From contig CAJNDS010002144.1 of NCBI GenBank assembly GCA_905221605.1, positions 16,001 to 80,000 of the forward strand: a stretch of DNA of 64,000 bases. Reading direction: 5' to 3'. The position numbers were made by a program, and so were the translations under genes. The DNA comes from Symbiodinium natans. Lineage: Eukaryota > Sar > Dinophyceae > Suessiales > Symbiodiniaceae. Positions 23,233 to 34,290 of the stretch are shown in pieces. Position 1 is the stretch's first letter, and every line of letters starts with the position of its first letter. The notes below the pieces were generated by a model that had not been told where the DNA came from, searched no databases, and saw nothing but the letters and a program-made list of their open reading frames with translations.

Positions 23233-23765
23233 AAAACCATTGCCAACCACGAATGACACAATGGCCACGTTCCCCCCCCTCAACCCCTCTGAAGCGCCTC
23301 TTCTGGCCCAGACCCCCATTCTGGGCTTGAAAACCTGGGTCTGGGCCAGATGAAGGCTTTGCGGGGTGAGAGCCAAAAAGAGCCACGGTCACCGGGGAAC
23401 TTTCAGACACAGGCGGTCACCGGGGCACTAATTCCAAAGCAACCATGTGGAAGCCAGGCAGCCAAAACAACCAGCGAGACGGCCAGCACGGTCACCGGGG
23501 AACTTTAGATCAGCGCCCCATCAAGCAAAGCAAAAATCCAGAATGTAAGCAATCAGCGCCCCAGCAAGCACGAACAAACCCAGTAAGTAAGCAAGCAGCA
23601 CCCCGCCCCCACCCCGACAACAAAGAACGAATACGGGTAGTTGGTTCTAGGGTGGGTTGGGGATTGGCTCGAACTGGAATGGTTCGAGGGTGGGGTGGGG
23701 GAAAACAAAACAGGAGGTTAACAAATTAGTTTTTTTGTCAATCCGGACCAACACTTTTGGTTCTA
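23233..23765. other. Spacer with repeated GTCACCGGGG blocks
   Basis: GTCACCGGGG occurs at about 23388, 23412 and 23490. The stretch around 23412-23462 recurs near 25000-25048, and 23305-23360 (TTCTGGGCTTGAAAACC...) recurs near 24452-24505. No gene is supported. Confidence 0.6.
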
Positions 23766-23789
23766 CCTTCGGTCTGGGGAAAGCAAGCG

Positions 23790-24995
23790 CGAAGACAAGG
23801 GACATGCGACAAAGCCGACGAGCACGAAGGGAGGGGACATACGACAAACCCTAAGAGCGCGAAGGGAAGGGACCTGCGACGAATCTGTAGACCTTTCATC
23901 AAACCATACGAGCACGAAGGGAGGGGACATACGACAAACCCTACGAGCACGAAGGGAGGCATACGACAAACCCTAAGAGCACGAAGGAAGAGGGCGTACG
24001 ACAAACCTGTAGACCTCTCGACAAACCCTACGAGCACGAAGGGAGGGGACATACGACAAACCTCTAAAATAAACCCGTACATTTCTCAATGTTTTGGGAT
24101 TCTCTGCAAGCAGAAGAAAAGGGACATACGACAAAGCCGACGAGCACGAAGGGAGGGGACATACGACAAACCTCTGAAAATAAAACCTCAGTTTCTTAAT
24201 TCTTGGGATTCTCTGCAAGCAGACAAAGAGGGACATACGACAAAGCCGACGAGCACGAAGGGAGGCGACATATGACAAAATCTAAGAGCACGAAGGGAGG
24301 GGACGTACGACAAACCTGTAGACCTCTCATCAAACCCTACGAGCATGAAGGGAGGGACATACGACAAACCCTACGAGCACGAAGAGAGGGGACATACGAC
24401 AAACCTCTAGGCCTCTCATCAAACCCTACGAGCAGGAGCCAACATGACCCCTATTCTGGGCTTGAAAACCTGGGTCTGGGCCAGATCAAGATGAAGGCTT
24501 TGCGGGGCCGGGCAACGCAGCAGCCCCTTCTCAGTGTTTCTCATCTTGGGTGGTCCGAGGGTGGAGTGGGGAAAAGCAACTGCACGAAGGGAGAGGACAT
24601 ACGACAAACCTCTAAAATAAACCCGCACATTTCTCAATGTTTTGGGATTCTCTGCAAGCAGAAGAAAAGGGACATACGACAAAGCCGACGAGCACGAAGG
24701 GAGGGGACATACGACAAACCTCTGAAAATAAAACCTCAGTTTCTTAATTCTTGGGATTCTCTGCAAGCAGACAAAGAGGGACATACGACAAAGCCGACGA
24801 GCACGAAGGGAGGCGACATACGACAAAATCTAAGAGCACGAAGGGAGGGGACGTACGACAAACCTGTAGACCTCTCATCAAACCCTACGAGCATGAAGGG
24901 AGGGACATACGACAAACCCTACGAGCACGAAGAGAGGGGACATACGACAAACCTCTAGGCCTCTCATCAAACCCTACGAGCAGGAGCCAACATGA
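23790..24995. repeat. About 33-bp minisatellite (GAGCACGAAGGGAGGGGACA) with a 548-bp duplication
   Basis: The unit ACGAGCACGAAGGGAGG plus ACATACGACAAACC recurs through the region. Two longer blocks (24061-24447 and 24609-24995) are near-identical copies offset by 548 bp, separated by a non-repeat segment. Several frames are open on both strands, which reflects the repeat and not selection. It lacks the uniform repeat-spacer pattern of a CRISPR array. Confidence 0.85.
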
Positions 24996-25104
24996 GGCGA
25001 GGTCACCGGGGCACTAACTGGAAAGCAACCATGTGGAAGCCAGGCAGCTTAAAGTGTGCCAAACACAACCAACAAGACGGCCAAAAATAGGCAGGGTCAC
25101 CGGG

Positions 25105-25710
25105 GAAAACGAACACGAGCAAAGTGAATATGAGCAGAAAGAGAACGAATACGAGCAGACTGACGTCGAGCAGAGAGAGAACGAATACGAGCAGAATGAA
25201 TACGAGCAGAAAGAGAATGAGTACGAGCAGACTCAGTACGAGCAGAAAGACAGCGAAAACGAGCGGACTGAAATCGAGCAGAGAGCGTGCAGAAAAAGCA
25301 CGAATACGAGCAGAAAGAGAACGAACACGAGCAAAATGAATATGAGCAGAAAGAGAACGAATACGAGCAGAATGATTACGAGCAGAGAGAGAACGAAGAC
25401 GAGCAGACTGAAATCGAGCAGAGAGAGAGAGCGAATACGAACAGAATGAATACGAGAAGAAAAACAACGAAAACGAGCGGAATGAAATCGAGCAGAGAGA
25501 GAACGAATACGAGCAGAATGAATACGAGCAGGAACGAGAACGAACAGATCAGAAAAAGAACGAATACGAGCAGAATGAATACGAGCAGGAACGAGAACGA
25601 ACAGATCAGAAAAAGAACGAATACGAGCAGAATGAATACGAGCAGAAAGAAACGCATACGAGCAGAATGGAAACCAAGCAGAATGACAAAAAACACGAGC
25701 AGAATGAATA
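25105..25710. repeat. GAATACGAGCAG minisatellite
   Basis: Repeats of about 12 bp (GAATACGAGCAG and AAAGAGAACGAA variants) in higher-order units of 24-36 bp. A 63-bp block around 25522-25632 occurs twice. Because the period is a multiple of three, several frames are open (Glu-Gln-Asn-Glu-Tyr in one, Thr-Ser-Arg-Met-Asn in another). Neither frame shows a non-repeat domain, so I do not call a gene. Confidence 0.8.
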
Positions 25711-25744
25711 AATGAGGTTGGAGGACAGGGCTTGCTGAGGAAAA

Positions 25745-26525
25745 ATGTGAACTTTATATTTCTTAATGTTTTGGGATTCTCTGGGTGGGTGGGTTTTTTT
25801 CTAGAGTCCAGACAGCGGCTCTACTAGAGATTGCTCGACCCAGAGCTGCTGAACCCTAAACCCTAAACCCTAAACCCTAAACCCCGAACCCTAAACCCTA
25901 AACCCTAAACCCTAAACCCTAAACCCTAAACCCTAAACCCTAAGCCCTAAACCCTAAACCCCCAACTAGGCTTCGAGGACGCTTGCTTGGCACACAGGCG
26001 GCGAAGCTTTCTCTTCTTGGCTGCACTCAGAAGGGTAGTAAACCCTAAACCCTAAACCCTAAACCCTAAACCCTAAACCCTAAACCCTAGACCCAAAACG
26101 GCTAAAGATCAAAAGCTACAGTAAAGCACCACAAAGTCTTTTTCTGCGCCGCATGGGCTGCTGCAGGCTCTTTTGACCTTGCACTCGGAGTTCAGGCTTC
26201 AGAAGCCACCCCAAGGCCCCAAACTTTTGCAATAATCTTTCAGGTCTACACCATAAAAAAGACCCTAAACCCTAAAAACACTAAAAACCCTAAAACCATA
26301 AAGACCCTAAAGACCCTAAAAACCCTAAAATCCCTAAAAACCCTAAAACCCTAAAAACCCTACAAACCCTAAAAACCCTAAACTCCCTAAACACCCTAAA
26401 AGCCCTAAAAACCCTAAAAACCCTAAACGCCCTAAAACTCCTATAAACCCTTTAAACCCTGTAAACCCTATAAACCCTATAAACCCTATAAACCCTACAA
26501 ACCCTAAACCCTAAACCCTTGCCTT
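25745..26525. repeat. CCCTAAA arrays, duplicated core and CCCTAAAAA variants
   Basis: CCCTAAA at 25853-25958, the duplicated core at 25956-26042, CCCTAAA at 26040-26088. From 26265 to 26515 there are irregular ACCCTAAAA, ACCCTAAAG, ACCCTATAA units. The variants change stepwise along the array. Confidence 0.8.
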
Positions 26526-27167
26526 AAGAACCACAAGCCTCTCTGTTGCTGGTCATAATTAGCCAGCCCATTTGGGAACTTCCGAGGTAACATAAAAACT
26601 TGAGTTCTTAGGCCTTGAACCGCTGAAGAACCCCCCCCCCCCCAAAGATAGGGACTACTAGTTTTCTATTTTTGGGGTTCTTAAGCAAATAGTAGCCAAG
26701 CAGATGGTAGAACAGTTGCTCAGATAAACCGGGCATTTGGCGATACGCTGGGCCCTTGGTCGTTCATCTAAAGCCTATGTGAACCCCTAAACCCCTAGGC
26801 CCCTAAACCCTAAACCCTAAACCCTAAACCCTAAACCCTAAACGCTAAACCCTAAACCCTAAACCCAAAACCCTAAACCCTGAGTTGCCGCCAGCCAACA
26901 TGGCTGCCCAAGAGCTTAAAACATGGCGGCCCAGGAACGGAGCTCTGATGGCGACATGGTGGGGTGATCTGATTTAGGGTTTAGGGTTTAGGATTTAGGG
27001 TTTAGGGTTTAGGGATTAGGGTTTAGGGTGATCAACATTCTGCGCTTTTGTCGCGGCCGGACAGAGACTAGAATAGAGGGTCCTCCAAAGAAACAAACAA
27101 AACAAGACCCGTCCTTCAGATCAGCCCACCAGGAGAAGACGATGCCGGCTAACTTTCACTAAAATGG
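26526..27167. repeat. Spacer with poly-C hairpin and telomere-flanked core
   Basis: 26628-26680 holds AAGAACCCC plus poly-C and then GGGGTTCTT, a small inverted repeat. CCCTAAA lies at 26805-26880, the core 26883-26969, then TTTAGGG units at 26970-27030. No gene. Confidence 0.6.
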
Positions 27168-27264
27168 CTGGTTCTTAGTAGGGAATGAGCGAATGAGGGC
27201 CCTGTATCATCCCTTAAAGGGTATATGTAGGGCACCCATTCCCTCATTCCCTACTAAGAACCAG
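27168..27264. mobile_element. MITE-like hairpin, family A, copy 1
   Basis: The 97-bp segment begins CTGGTTCTTAGTAGGG and ends CCCTACTAAGAACCAG, its exact reverse complement. The inverted ends extend about 30 bp with few mismatches. Further copies lie at 35337-35428 and 46821-46928. The loop is GC-poor (GTATCATCCCTTAAAGG). No coding capacity. Confidence 0.75.
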
Positions 27265-28090
27265 GGCGCAAAGCCCGCAGGCGCATGCGCGGCTACTGGC
27301 TGCCGCATGAGCGGGCGGAACGACAACAAGAGGCAGAAGCACCGCACGAAAACATCCCTGACGCTGATAAGACTTACTACTGCCAATAGTTGAACTTTAA
27401 ACTTTTTGGGTTTCCATACTTAGTAGGATTATCAACGTTTAACCTTTTTTTCCCTTGGTTAATGGAGAAGTAAGAAGAAGAGGAACTGAACAACAAAGCA
27501 ACTTGAGCGGCGCGAGGAGTTCTGCTTGATGGAGTAGCAGGGGCGGGTTCAGCTGGATTTCAAGGCCGAAAATCTTGAAACCCAAACGCCCCAAGCCCAT
27601 CTGAGTACCAAGAGTGTAAACCCTAAGCCCTCAACCCTAAACCCTAACCCTGAACCCTAAACCCTAAACCCTAAACCCTGAACCCTAAACCCTAAACCAT
27701 AAACCACCACAAAGCTGAAGCCCCCCAGGGCCACCGCAACCCAGTGAGAGGCGTTGGAAAGCCGCTTTTGGCAGCATCAGAAGAGGGAAGCCGATGGAGG
27801 GTAACCCTAAACCCTAAACCCTAAACCCTAAACCTTAAACCCTAAACCCTAAACCCTAAACCCTAAACCCTAAACCCGTGGTGGCGTTGAGGGTTTCGGG
27901 TTGAGGGTTGGTGGCGCGGAGGCTGGCTGACCGACATCAGCCGCGATAGGATGCACCCCCATTCGGGTGCAACCGCCGCATCCTGGGCCGCTCACAATAC
28001 CCCTTATCAACCCGGGTTTAGGGTTTAGGGTTTAGGGTTTAGGGTTTAGGGTTTAGGGTTTAGGGTTTAGGGTGTAGGGTTTAGGGATGA
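27265..28090. repeat. Spacer then CCCTAAA and TTTAGGG arrays
   Basis: 27265-27610 is unique-looking but without a supported gene. CCCTAAA patches follow at 27640-27700 and 27803-27878, then TTTAGGG at 28015-28087. Confidence 0.6.
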
Positions 28091-28171
28091 TCCCCTTATG
28101 CTAACAGTCCTTAATGGGGATTTTAGTAGGGGTACCATAATCCCTATCAAGGACTGTTAGAATAAGGGGGA
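28091..28171. mobile_element. Short hairpin element, family D
   Basis: TCCCCTTATGCTAACAGTCC at the left is the near-exact reverse complement of GGACTGTTAGAATAAGGGGGA at the right, with a second inner inverted pair (GGGGATT / AATCCC). It is about 81 bp long. A MITE-like element is the simplest reading; only one copy seen. Confidence 0.55.
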
Positions 28172-28985
28172 ACATCCCAACCCTGAGCCCTCAACCCTAT
28201 AAACCTAGGTCCCCCCTCCCCCCCTCCCTTCGTACTCCCAAAATCTCGTGGGGACCCCCGAGACGTCTCGGAGTCCAGTCCTAAACTATGAACAAACTCC
28301 CAGATCCAAAGTCCTGAGCACAATTTGCCAAAACTAAACATCCCTCCAAAAAATAGGGAGGCTGGGGAAGGCCTGGAATAAACCCTAAAACCTCCCCCCA
28401 CCCCCCGCCCCCCAAAAATAGTAATAAGTCAAAACAAAATAAGATTGCACTGGATTTGATGTTCTGCAACACCCTAAACACCTGAACTCACTTAACCACC
28501 CAAACCTCTAGACCCACATAGACCATGCACAACATCAACCCGAAATTTCCTTGCTATGCGCTCAAAGAAGCACATAAGGAATAAGAAACCACATAGACAC
28601 CAAAAGCCCAAACCCTAGACCCCCACCCCAGGAGGCCCTAAACCCTAAACCCTAAACCCTAAACCCTAAACCCTAAACCCTAAACCCTAAACCCTAAACC
28701 CTAAACCCTAAACCCTAAACCCTAACCCCTACACCCAAGGCCGCCCCCTACAGTGGCGGAAGCGGCACTTAAGCCCCTCGACCAGCCGAGCCAGGTCGAT
28801 CGCCCACCTCCCAGATCTCGGGGTTCGGTAGGACGCCCACAAGACCAGAATCTTGTTTCTTAGATTCCTGCAGGTGGGAGAAAGTACCCATTAGATGCCC
28901 TCCACAATCGGGCCATAGCTGCTCTTGGCACCTGACGAAGCTTTCGAGCCTATTCTGCATCCGAACCTTCACAGCACCTGCGCCA
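28172..28985. repeat. Spacer with CCCTAAA array
   Basis: CCCTAAA array at 28636-28728 (about 13 units). 28190-28630 and 28730-28985 are unassigned. Minus-strand open frames at 28147-28481 have no recognisable domain. Confidence 0.55.
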
Positions 28986-28989
28986 TCTT

Positions 28990-29500
28990 GCAGCAAACCC
29001 TAAACCCCAAACCCCAAACCCCAAATCCTAAACCCCAAACCCAAAACCCCAAACCCCAAACCCAAACCCCAAACCCCAAACCCCAAACCCTAAACCCTAA
29101 ACCCTAATTAAACCCCAAACCCCAAACCCCAAACCCTAAACCCCAAACCCCAAACCCCAAACCCAAACCCAAACCCCAAACCCCAAACCCTAAACCCTAA
29201 ACCCTAAACCCCAAACCCCAAACCCTAAACCCCAAACCCCAAACCCCAAACCCCAAACCCTAAACCCTAAACCCTAAACCCAAATCATGAACGCAGGCCA
29301 TGGGGTCCCAAGATGTTCCGGCTGCAGGCGGTACTGGGCCTCGTCGTTCCTGGAGGCGCGTGCGGAGCTCGGCCGCATTCATTCGGGGAACCCTGAGGGT
29401 TTAGGGTTTAGGGTTTAGGGTTTAGGGTCTAGGGTCTAGGGTCTAGGGTTCAGGGTTCAGGGCTTAGGGCTTAGGGTTTAGGGTTTACTGGACAAACACC
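28990..29500. repeat. CCCCAAA/CCCTAAA mixed array and flanked core
   Basis: About 28995-29282 is a mixture of CCCCAAA, CCCAAA and CCCTAAA heptamers in irregular order. A 113-bp GC-rich core (29282-29394) is then closed by TTTAGGG/TCTAGGG units (29395-29490). Confidence 0.85.
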
Positions 29501-30800
29501 CCCAGGGCTTCCAGTGGTTGGATGCTGGGACAATATTGGTGAACCGCCTATACCCTGAAAGCCTAACATTAAACCTTTTGCCTTCCAGACCCTAAGGCCT
29601 AGAGGCCTTATAAAGCCCTACAGGCCCTAAAAACCCTACACCCGACACATGGCCCTCAAATCCTTAACGCCCGCGACTCTACATCTCTAAAGCACACCAC
29701 TCCAAGCAAAACGGAATTCGTCGGGGTTTGCGGCTTGGGGTTTAGGGGTTTGGGGTTTAGGGCTTTGTGGGGGTGTAAAGGCTTCGGCGATTTATGGGAC
29801 TTAACCTTAAACCCCAACCTTAAACCAGTTTAGGAATGTAGGAGGTTTAGGGATTAGGCCTGGGGGCTTGCTTGGTGGGTTGTTGTAAGATCTTCGGGCT
29901 TAGGGGTTTGCAGGGGTCTGGGGGATCAGGGACGGCGGGGTCAGGGGGTTTAGGTTTGACAGTTGGCTTAGGGCTGTTGGTGTTTGGGTTTTAAGTCGGG
30001 TTTCGTAGTTTCGCTTGAGGGTATCTTGGAGAGTGGCTGGTGTGGGGTGGGCAGGGGGATGTAGGTAATTTGGGGCTTAGGATTTAGGGTTTAGGGCTCA
30101 ACTTAGTAGCCCTGTAACCATATCATAATCAGGGCACCCTTTTTGGGTTGGTTACTTTATAAGGGAACCCAGAACCAAAGCAAGGGTAAAGGGTACCACT
30201 GGGCTACCAAGTCAAGGTAGACCCTAAACCCTAGACTTCCTAAACCCGAAACCCTAAACCCAAGATCAAACACAGAGCCCAGGCACACGAAATCTCGGAC
30301 GTAGACCCAGACCAGCGACGACTTCTTGGATGACTCCTCCAGGTTTAGGGCTTAGGGCAGCAGTATGCGATCTTCGAAAAACCTCAGGAAACCTTCCGGG
30401 TGTGTGCAGGGGCAAAATTTGGGGTTCAGGTTGTTTCCTCCCTAAGCCCCTGACCCACCCCTGCGCCTGGCCCTTCTTTTCTGGATTTCCTGCCCCCTCC
30501 ACTTCACCCGCAGCCACGGCAACCTCCTACCCAACCGATCAAAGGATGGGGGTGGGAAGTGGGAATTTAGGGCGTTAGCCCGAAACCCTAAAAGGAGAAA
30601 AGTTGGGTGGATGCCTGCGTAAGCAGGGGGTGGGAAAAATAAAACAACCCAACCTTTCTGGTTGTGGTGGCTCAACTTCAATATGCGCCGCCGCGACATA
30701 TGCCGCCCCCTCACACCCCCTGGGTGTGTTGGGGCGCCATCTCCGCATGACATCTACTGCCGCGGCGCGGCGAGACGCCCTAAACCCTACACCCTAAACC
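29501..30800. other. Mosaic spacer with a candidate hairpin element
   Basis: About 30098-30212 carries imperfect inverted ends (ACTTAGTAGCCCTGTAAC ... GTACCACTGGGCTACCAAGT) and the block GGGAACCCAGAACC, also found near 5983-5997. It may be another hairpin element. The rest shows short degenerate telomeric units. Open frames at 30266-30797 are short, overlap on both strands and are unassigned. Confidence 0.45.
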
Positions 30801-31157
30801 CTAAACCCTAAACCCTAACTGTCTTGGGGGGATGAGTGGTTGCCAGGCTCTCGGCCGGTTGAGAACAATGTCGCAGGAAGTAATTCCCCCAGAATTGCGA
30901 ATCCCACCCCCCCCCCCCCCCCCAAAAAAAAAAAAAAATTTAAAAAAAGAACTCAAAGTCCCCCCACTCCCCCCCCCCCGCCCCCCCCCAACCCCGCCCC
31001 CCCCCCCCCGAACCCCCCCCGCCCCCCCGCCCCCCACGCCTCCGCCCCATCCCCCATCCCCAAGCACCCTCTAAACCTGGCCTGCCCGCGGCAGGTTGCG
31101 AGACTGACCTGCAATTCTGCGAACAAATTAACACTTATAAATGGATAAAATCATATG

Positions 31158-31189
<32 letters not shown>

Positions 31190-31240
31190 CATATGTAATT
31201 ATACATGTGAATGCAAATTCTCTATAGATGATTAGGAATT
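30801..31240. repeat. C-rich tract, poly-A and TA microsatellite
   Basis: Poly-C (30907-30922) runs into poly-A (30925-30938), then about 100 bp C-rich low-complexity DNA (30960-31050). TA dinucleotides lie at about 31157-31190. No gene. Confidence 0.8.
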
Positions 31241-32689
31241 ATGTCGATTTGTATGCAGATGATTTTTTGTCAAGTACATCTCTGTATTTGCATATCTGAA
31301 TGTCTTGTAGTACTATGTGTACACACACATATAGATAATCATATATATATATATACATTGATTTATTTATTCTGTATTTTTATATGCAAAAATATCAACA
31401 CATGCAGGCATGTATGTAGGTATGTATGTATGTTTGTCTGTCAGTATGTAGAAAGCACATATATGCATACAGTCAATTATGTTTGTACATCCTTTAATAG
31501 CATAATCGTAGAATATCACAGTAGAACCTGCATGCAGCTTTCGCAACATGAAGGACCCACTGCAATTGTAGAGGACCTGCTCACAACATAAAGCGGAACC
31601 CTATGAATCGTCTTGGACAGTCCGTGCGTGTGAAGGCGTGCAAAAGACGTAGTTTAGGTTGATGTGGTTGGGTTGATTGAGTGATGAGTGGGCGATACAG
31701 CCTGCCTGTCATTGTGACTGGCTTAATTACATGTCACGGAATAATTATGACCTGAGCTACTAGAGCAAGTGAGAGCTACTCGCTACCTAACAGTTGCTGG
31801 CAGAGGGTTTGAAAGCCCCCCTCCCCCCCAGCCCCCCCAGTTGACGAGTAGCACACCAATGCACTGCACTCAGTTGTTCGGCTATAAGTATGATACATCC
31901 TTGACAACCGAAACTCAAGCCAATGGGAGTTCATGGAGCAAAGGATTTGCAGAGCTCCACGGCTGAGAATTACAACAAGCCCACATGTTTTAGGGTTTAG
32001 GGCTCGGGGCTTAGGGCTTAGGGCTTCGGGCTTAGGGTTTAGGGCCCCTGCAAAGGAAGACAAGTCGCCGTGTTGGCCGCCAGAAACTTGTGCTGGTCGT
32101 CCAGCCTTCCTGAATGGGCTCAACTAGGCCCTGAACCTGACACCCTAAAGGGTTTAGGGTTTAGGGCTTAGGTTTTAGGGTTTAGGGTTTAGGGTGTAGG
32201 GTGGGTTTGGGGTTTAGGGTTTCCGAAGGTGGCTCGCAATTCCCAAAAAGTGAAATTATCAGGGTTACCTTCTCAGGAACTAAGTAACAAAGGGCTCCAT
32301 ACAAAGCCTATGAAAACTAAACGCACCAAACCCTAAACCCTAACCCGACGAGCCATAAAGCCCGAAACCCCGAACCCCGTAGACTCTAACACTCCTCACC
32401 AAGAACTATACTCCCCTGTTGAACCACAATAAACGTGCAGTCTTAATAATCCCCTCCTCTAATCATCAAACTCCCCTCCCAGCTAAATATCAAATAACCA
32501 CATTATAGTTACATAATAGTGTACTGGGGGGGGGGGGGGGAGTAATCTTAGTAGCTAGAGCTCTAGGGCAGGGCGTTTGGTACGGCCAGCTTCAGTGTGC
32601 AGGGGCATGAAAGCCTGGCGACTAGAAACAAACCCTGAACCCGAACACCCAGACCCCTCGAGCCGCCTCCAAGCCTCGAGGCCAAGTTT
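31241..32689. other. AT-rich spacer, then telomeric mosaic
   Basis: 31241-31600 is unusually AT-rich for the window, with TA and TATG microsatellites; its open frames are not recognisable. TTTAGGG patches lie at 31987-32045 and 32150-32222. A poly-G tract (about 32525-32540) precedes GTAATCTTAGTAGCTAG, which resembles the family B hairpin terminus. Confidence 0.45.
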
Positions 32690-32860
32690 AGGGTTTAGGG
32701 TTTAGGGTTTAGGGTTTGGGGTTTAGGGTTTAGGGTTTAGGGTTTAGGGTTTAGGGTTTAGGGTTTAGGGTTTAGGGTTTAGGGTTTAGGGTTTAGGGTT
32801 TAGGGTTAACCCTAAACCCCAAAGCCTAAACCCTAAACCCTAAACTCCTCCCAAAGCCTA
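32690..32860. repeat. Head-to-head telomeric junction
   Basis: About 16 TTTAGGG units (32692-32806) meet CCCTAAA units directly at AGGGTTAACCCTAAAC (near 32803-32818). The orientation (G-strand array, then C-strand array) is what an end-to-end telomere fusion leaves. The C-strand side is short (about 45 bp) and degenerate. Confidence 0.85.
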
Positions 32861-32937
32861 CGCCCTCAAGGCCAGAAAGCCTTTCAAGCTACGGAAACGA
32901 CTTCTCGAGGGTTTAATTTAGACTTAGCGGTTCCCCA

Positions 32938-33230
32938 AACCCTAAACCCTAAACCCTAAACCCTAAACCCTAAACCCTAAACCCTAAACCCTAAACCCTA
33001 AACCCTAAACCCTAAACCCTAAACCCTAAACCCTAAACCCTAAACCCTAATGCATGTCGAGATCGAAGCATCACCGGCGGCAGCTCCTCAGACTCCTCAG
33101 GGCCAAGGTGTGCTTCCTTCTTGGGGGGATGCCTGCTATCCTGGGTTTAGGGTTTAGGGTTTAGGGTTTAGGGTTTAGGGTTTAGGGTTTAGGGTTTAGG
33201 GTTTAGGGTTTAGGGTTTAGGGTTTGAAGA
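32938..33230. repeat. CCCTAAA array, 91-bp core, TTTAGGG array
   Basis: A clean C-strand array (32938-33051), a GC-rich core (33052-33142), and a clean G-strand array (33143-33225). It is one of the clearest inverted telomere-core-telomere cassettes. Confidence 0.9.
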
Positions 33231-33996
33231 GTTTGGGGTTTAGGGTTGTGGGCTGCGGGTTGAGAGTTAAGGTTTAAGGTTTTGGGTTTGCTTACCTCAA
33301 ATCCACTTCAGTTGCTGTGTATAGGGTTTCGGATTTAAGTTTCAAAATGAATCCTGAACGCTGTGAACCCCAAACCTCAAGCCCAAAAGAGTTCCCATGG
33401 TACGTTAGCATGGCAGCACTCAAACCCCGGAACCCAAATCACTGTACTGAAAAACCAGAAGCCCTAAAACGCCCCAACCCTCGCAACCCCCCAAACCCCC
33501 CAAACCCTTAGCCCCGGACCCCAGAACCCCCAAACACCGCCCCAAAAACTACTCCACCTCTTCCCCTAGGAAGAAAAAAAGGCTCCTTTTTGTTCATATA
33601 TAAGAAAGCCCATAACCCAAAAAGTACCCTAAACCCTAAACCCTAAACCCTAAACCCTAAACCCTAAACCCTAAACCCTAAACCCTAAACCCTAAACCCT
33701 AAACCCTAAAAAGGATCCCTAACACTGATCTAGGAGAGTCTAGCCAGGGCACGGGAGTGCCAGCGATGTGCTGCTCGTGCGCGAACTTCCTCGGAGAAAA
33801 AAAACCCGGAATCCGCGCAAGAAAAAGGACTATGGGATGCCCCTAAACCCTAAACCCTAAACCCTAAACCCTAAACCCTAAACCCTAAACCCTAAACCCT
33901 AAACCCTAAACCCTAAACCCTCAAACCCTTAAACCGTCTAAGCTTTGGGTTCAAGGGCCTCCGGGAGTCAAGGGTTGAGCAGATTGTTTGGGGGTG

Positions 33997-33999
<3 letters not shown>
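33231..33999. repeat. Spacer and two CCCTAAA arrays
   Basis: 33231-33625 is unassigned with a short plus-strand frame of no recognisable family. CCCTAAA arrays lie at 33628-33708 and 33843-33922, separated by a 130-bp core. Confidence 0.7.
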
Positions 34000-34035
<36 letters not shown>

Positions 34036-34062
34036 GTGTCGGGGTGAGGCCCCGACACTCCT
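34000..34062. repeat. Poly-G tract adjoining a perfect stem-loop
   Basis: A run of about 34 G is followed at once by AGTGTCGGGGTGAGGC and CCCCGACACT, an 11-bp perfect stem with a 5-base loop (about 34036-34061). I know of no function for this pair. Confidence 0.7.
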
Positions 34063-34125
34063 ACCACAGAGCCGGAAAACGCAAAACCCCCCAGATCGAA
34101 ATCCCCTAAAACCCTGTTCAGTTTA

Positions 34126-34290
34126 GGGGTTTAGGGGGTTTTAGGGGTTTAAGGGGTTATGGTTTAGGGGTTAAGCGGTTTAGGGGTTTAGGGGTTTAGG
34201 GGTTTAGGGGTTTAGGGGTTTAGGGGTTTAGGGGTTTAGGGGTTTAGGGGTTTAGGGGTTTAGGGGTTTAGGGCTTGGGACTCAGGGTCG
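34126..34290. repeat. TTTAGGGG octamer array
   Basis: About 16 copies of the 8-bp variant TTTAGGGG, homogeneous from about 34178 to 34272, with degenerate flanks. Confidence 0.9.

Noticed and set aside
22518-23410. Long Gly-rich and Pro-rich frames on both strands
   Set aside because: They read through the 21-bp array and the C-rich tract in five or six frames at once, so openness reflects base composition and period.
23790-24995. CRISPR-like array
   Set aside because: Repeats are about 33 bp but spacers are not unique or uniform, units overlap variants of each other, and the sequence is eukaryotic.
25033-25715. Glu-Gln-Asn-Glu-Tyr repeat protein
   Set aside because: Several frames and both strands are open across the 12-bp repeat, and no unique domain is attached.
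31241-31591. Cys/Tyr-rich 116-codon plus-strand protein
   Set aside because: Lies in AT and TATG microsatellite DNA; its composition follows the repeat.
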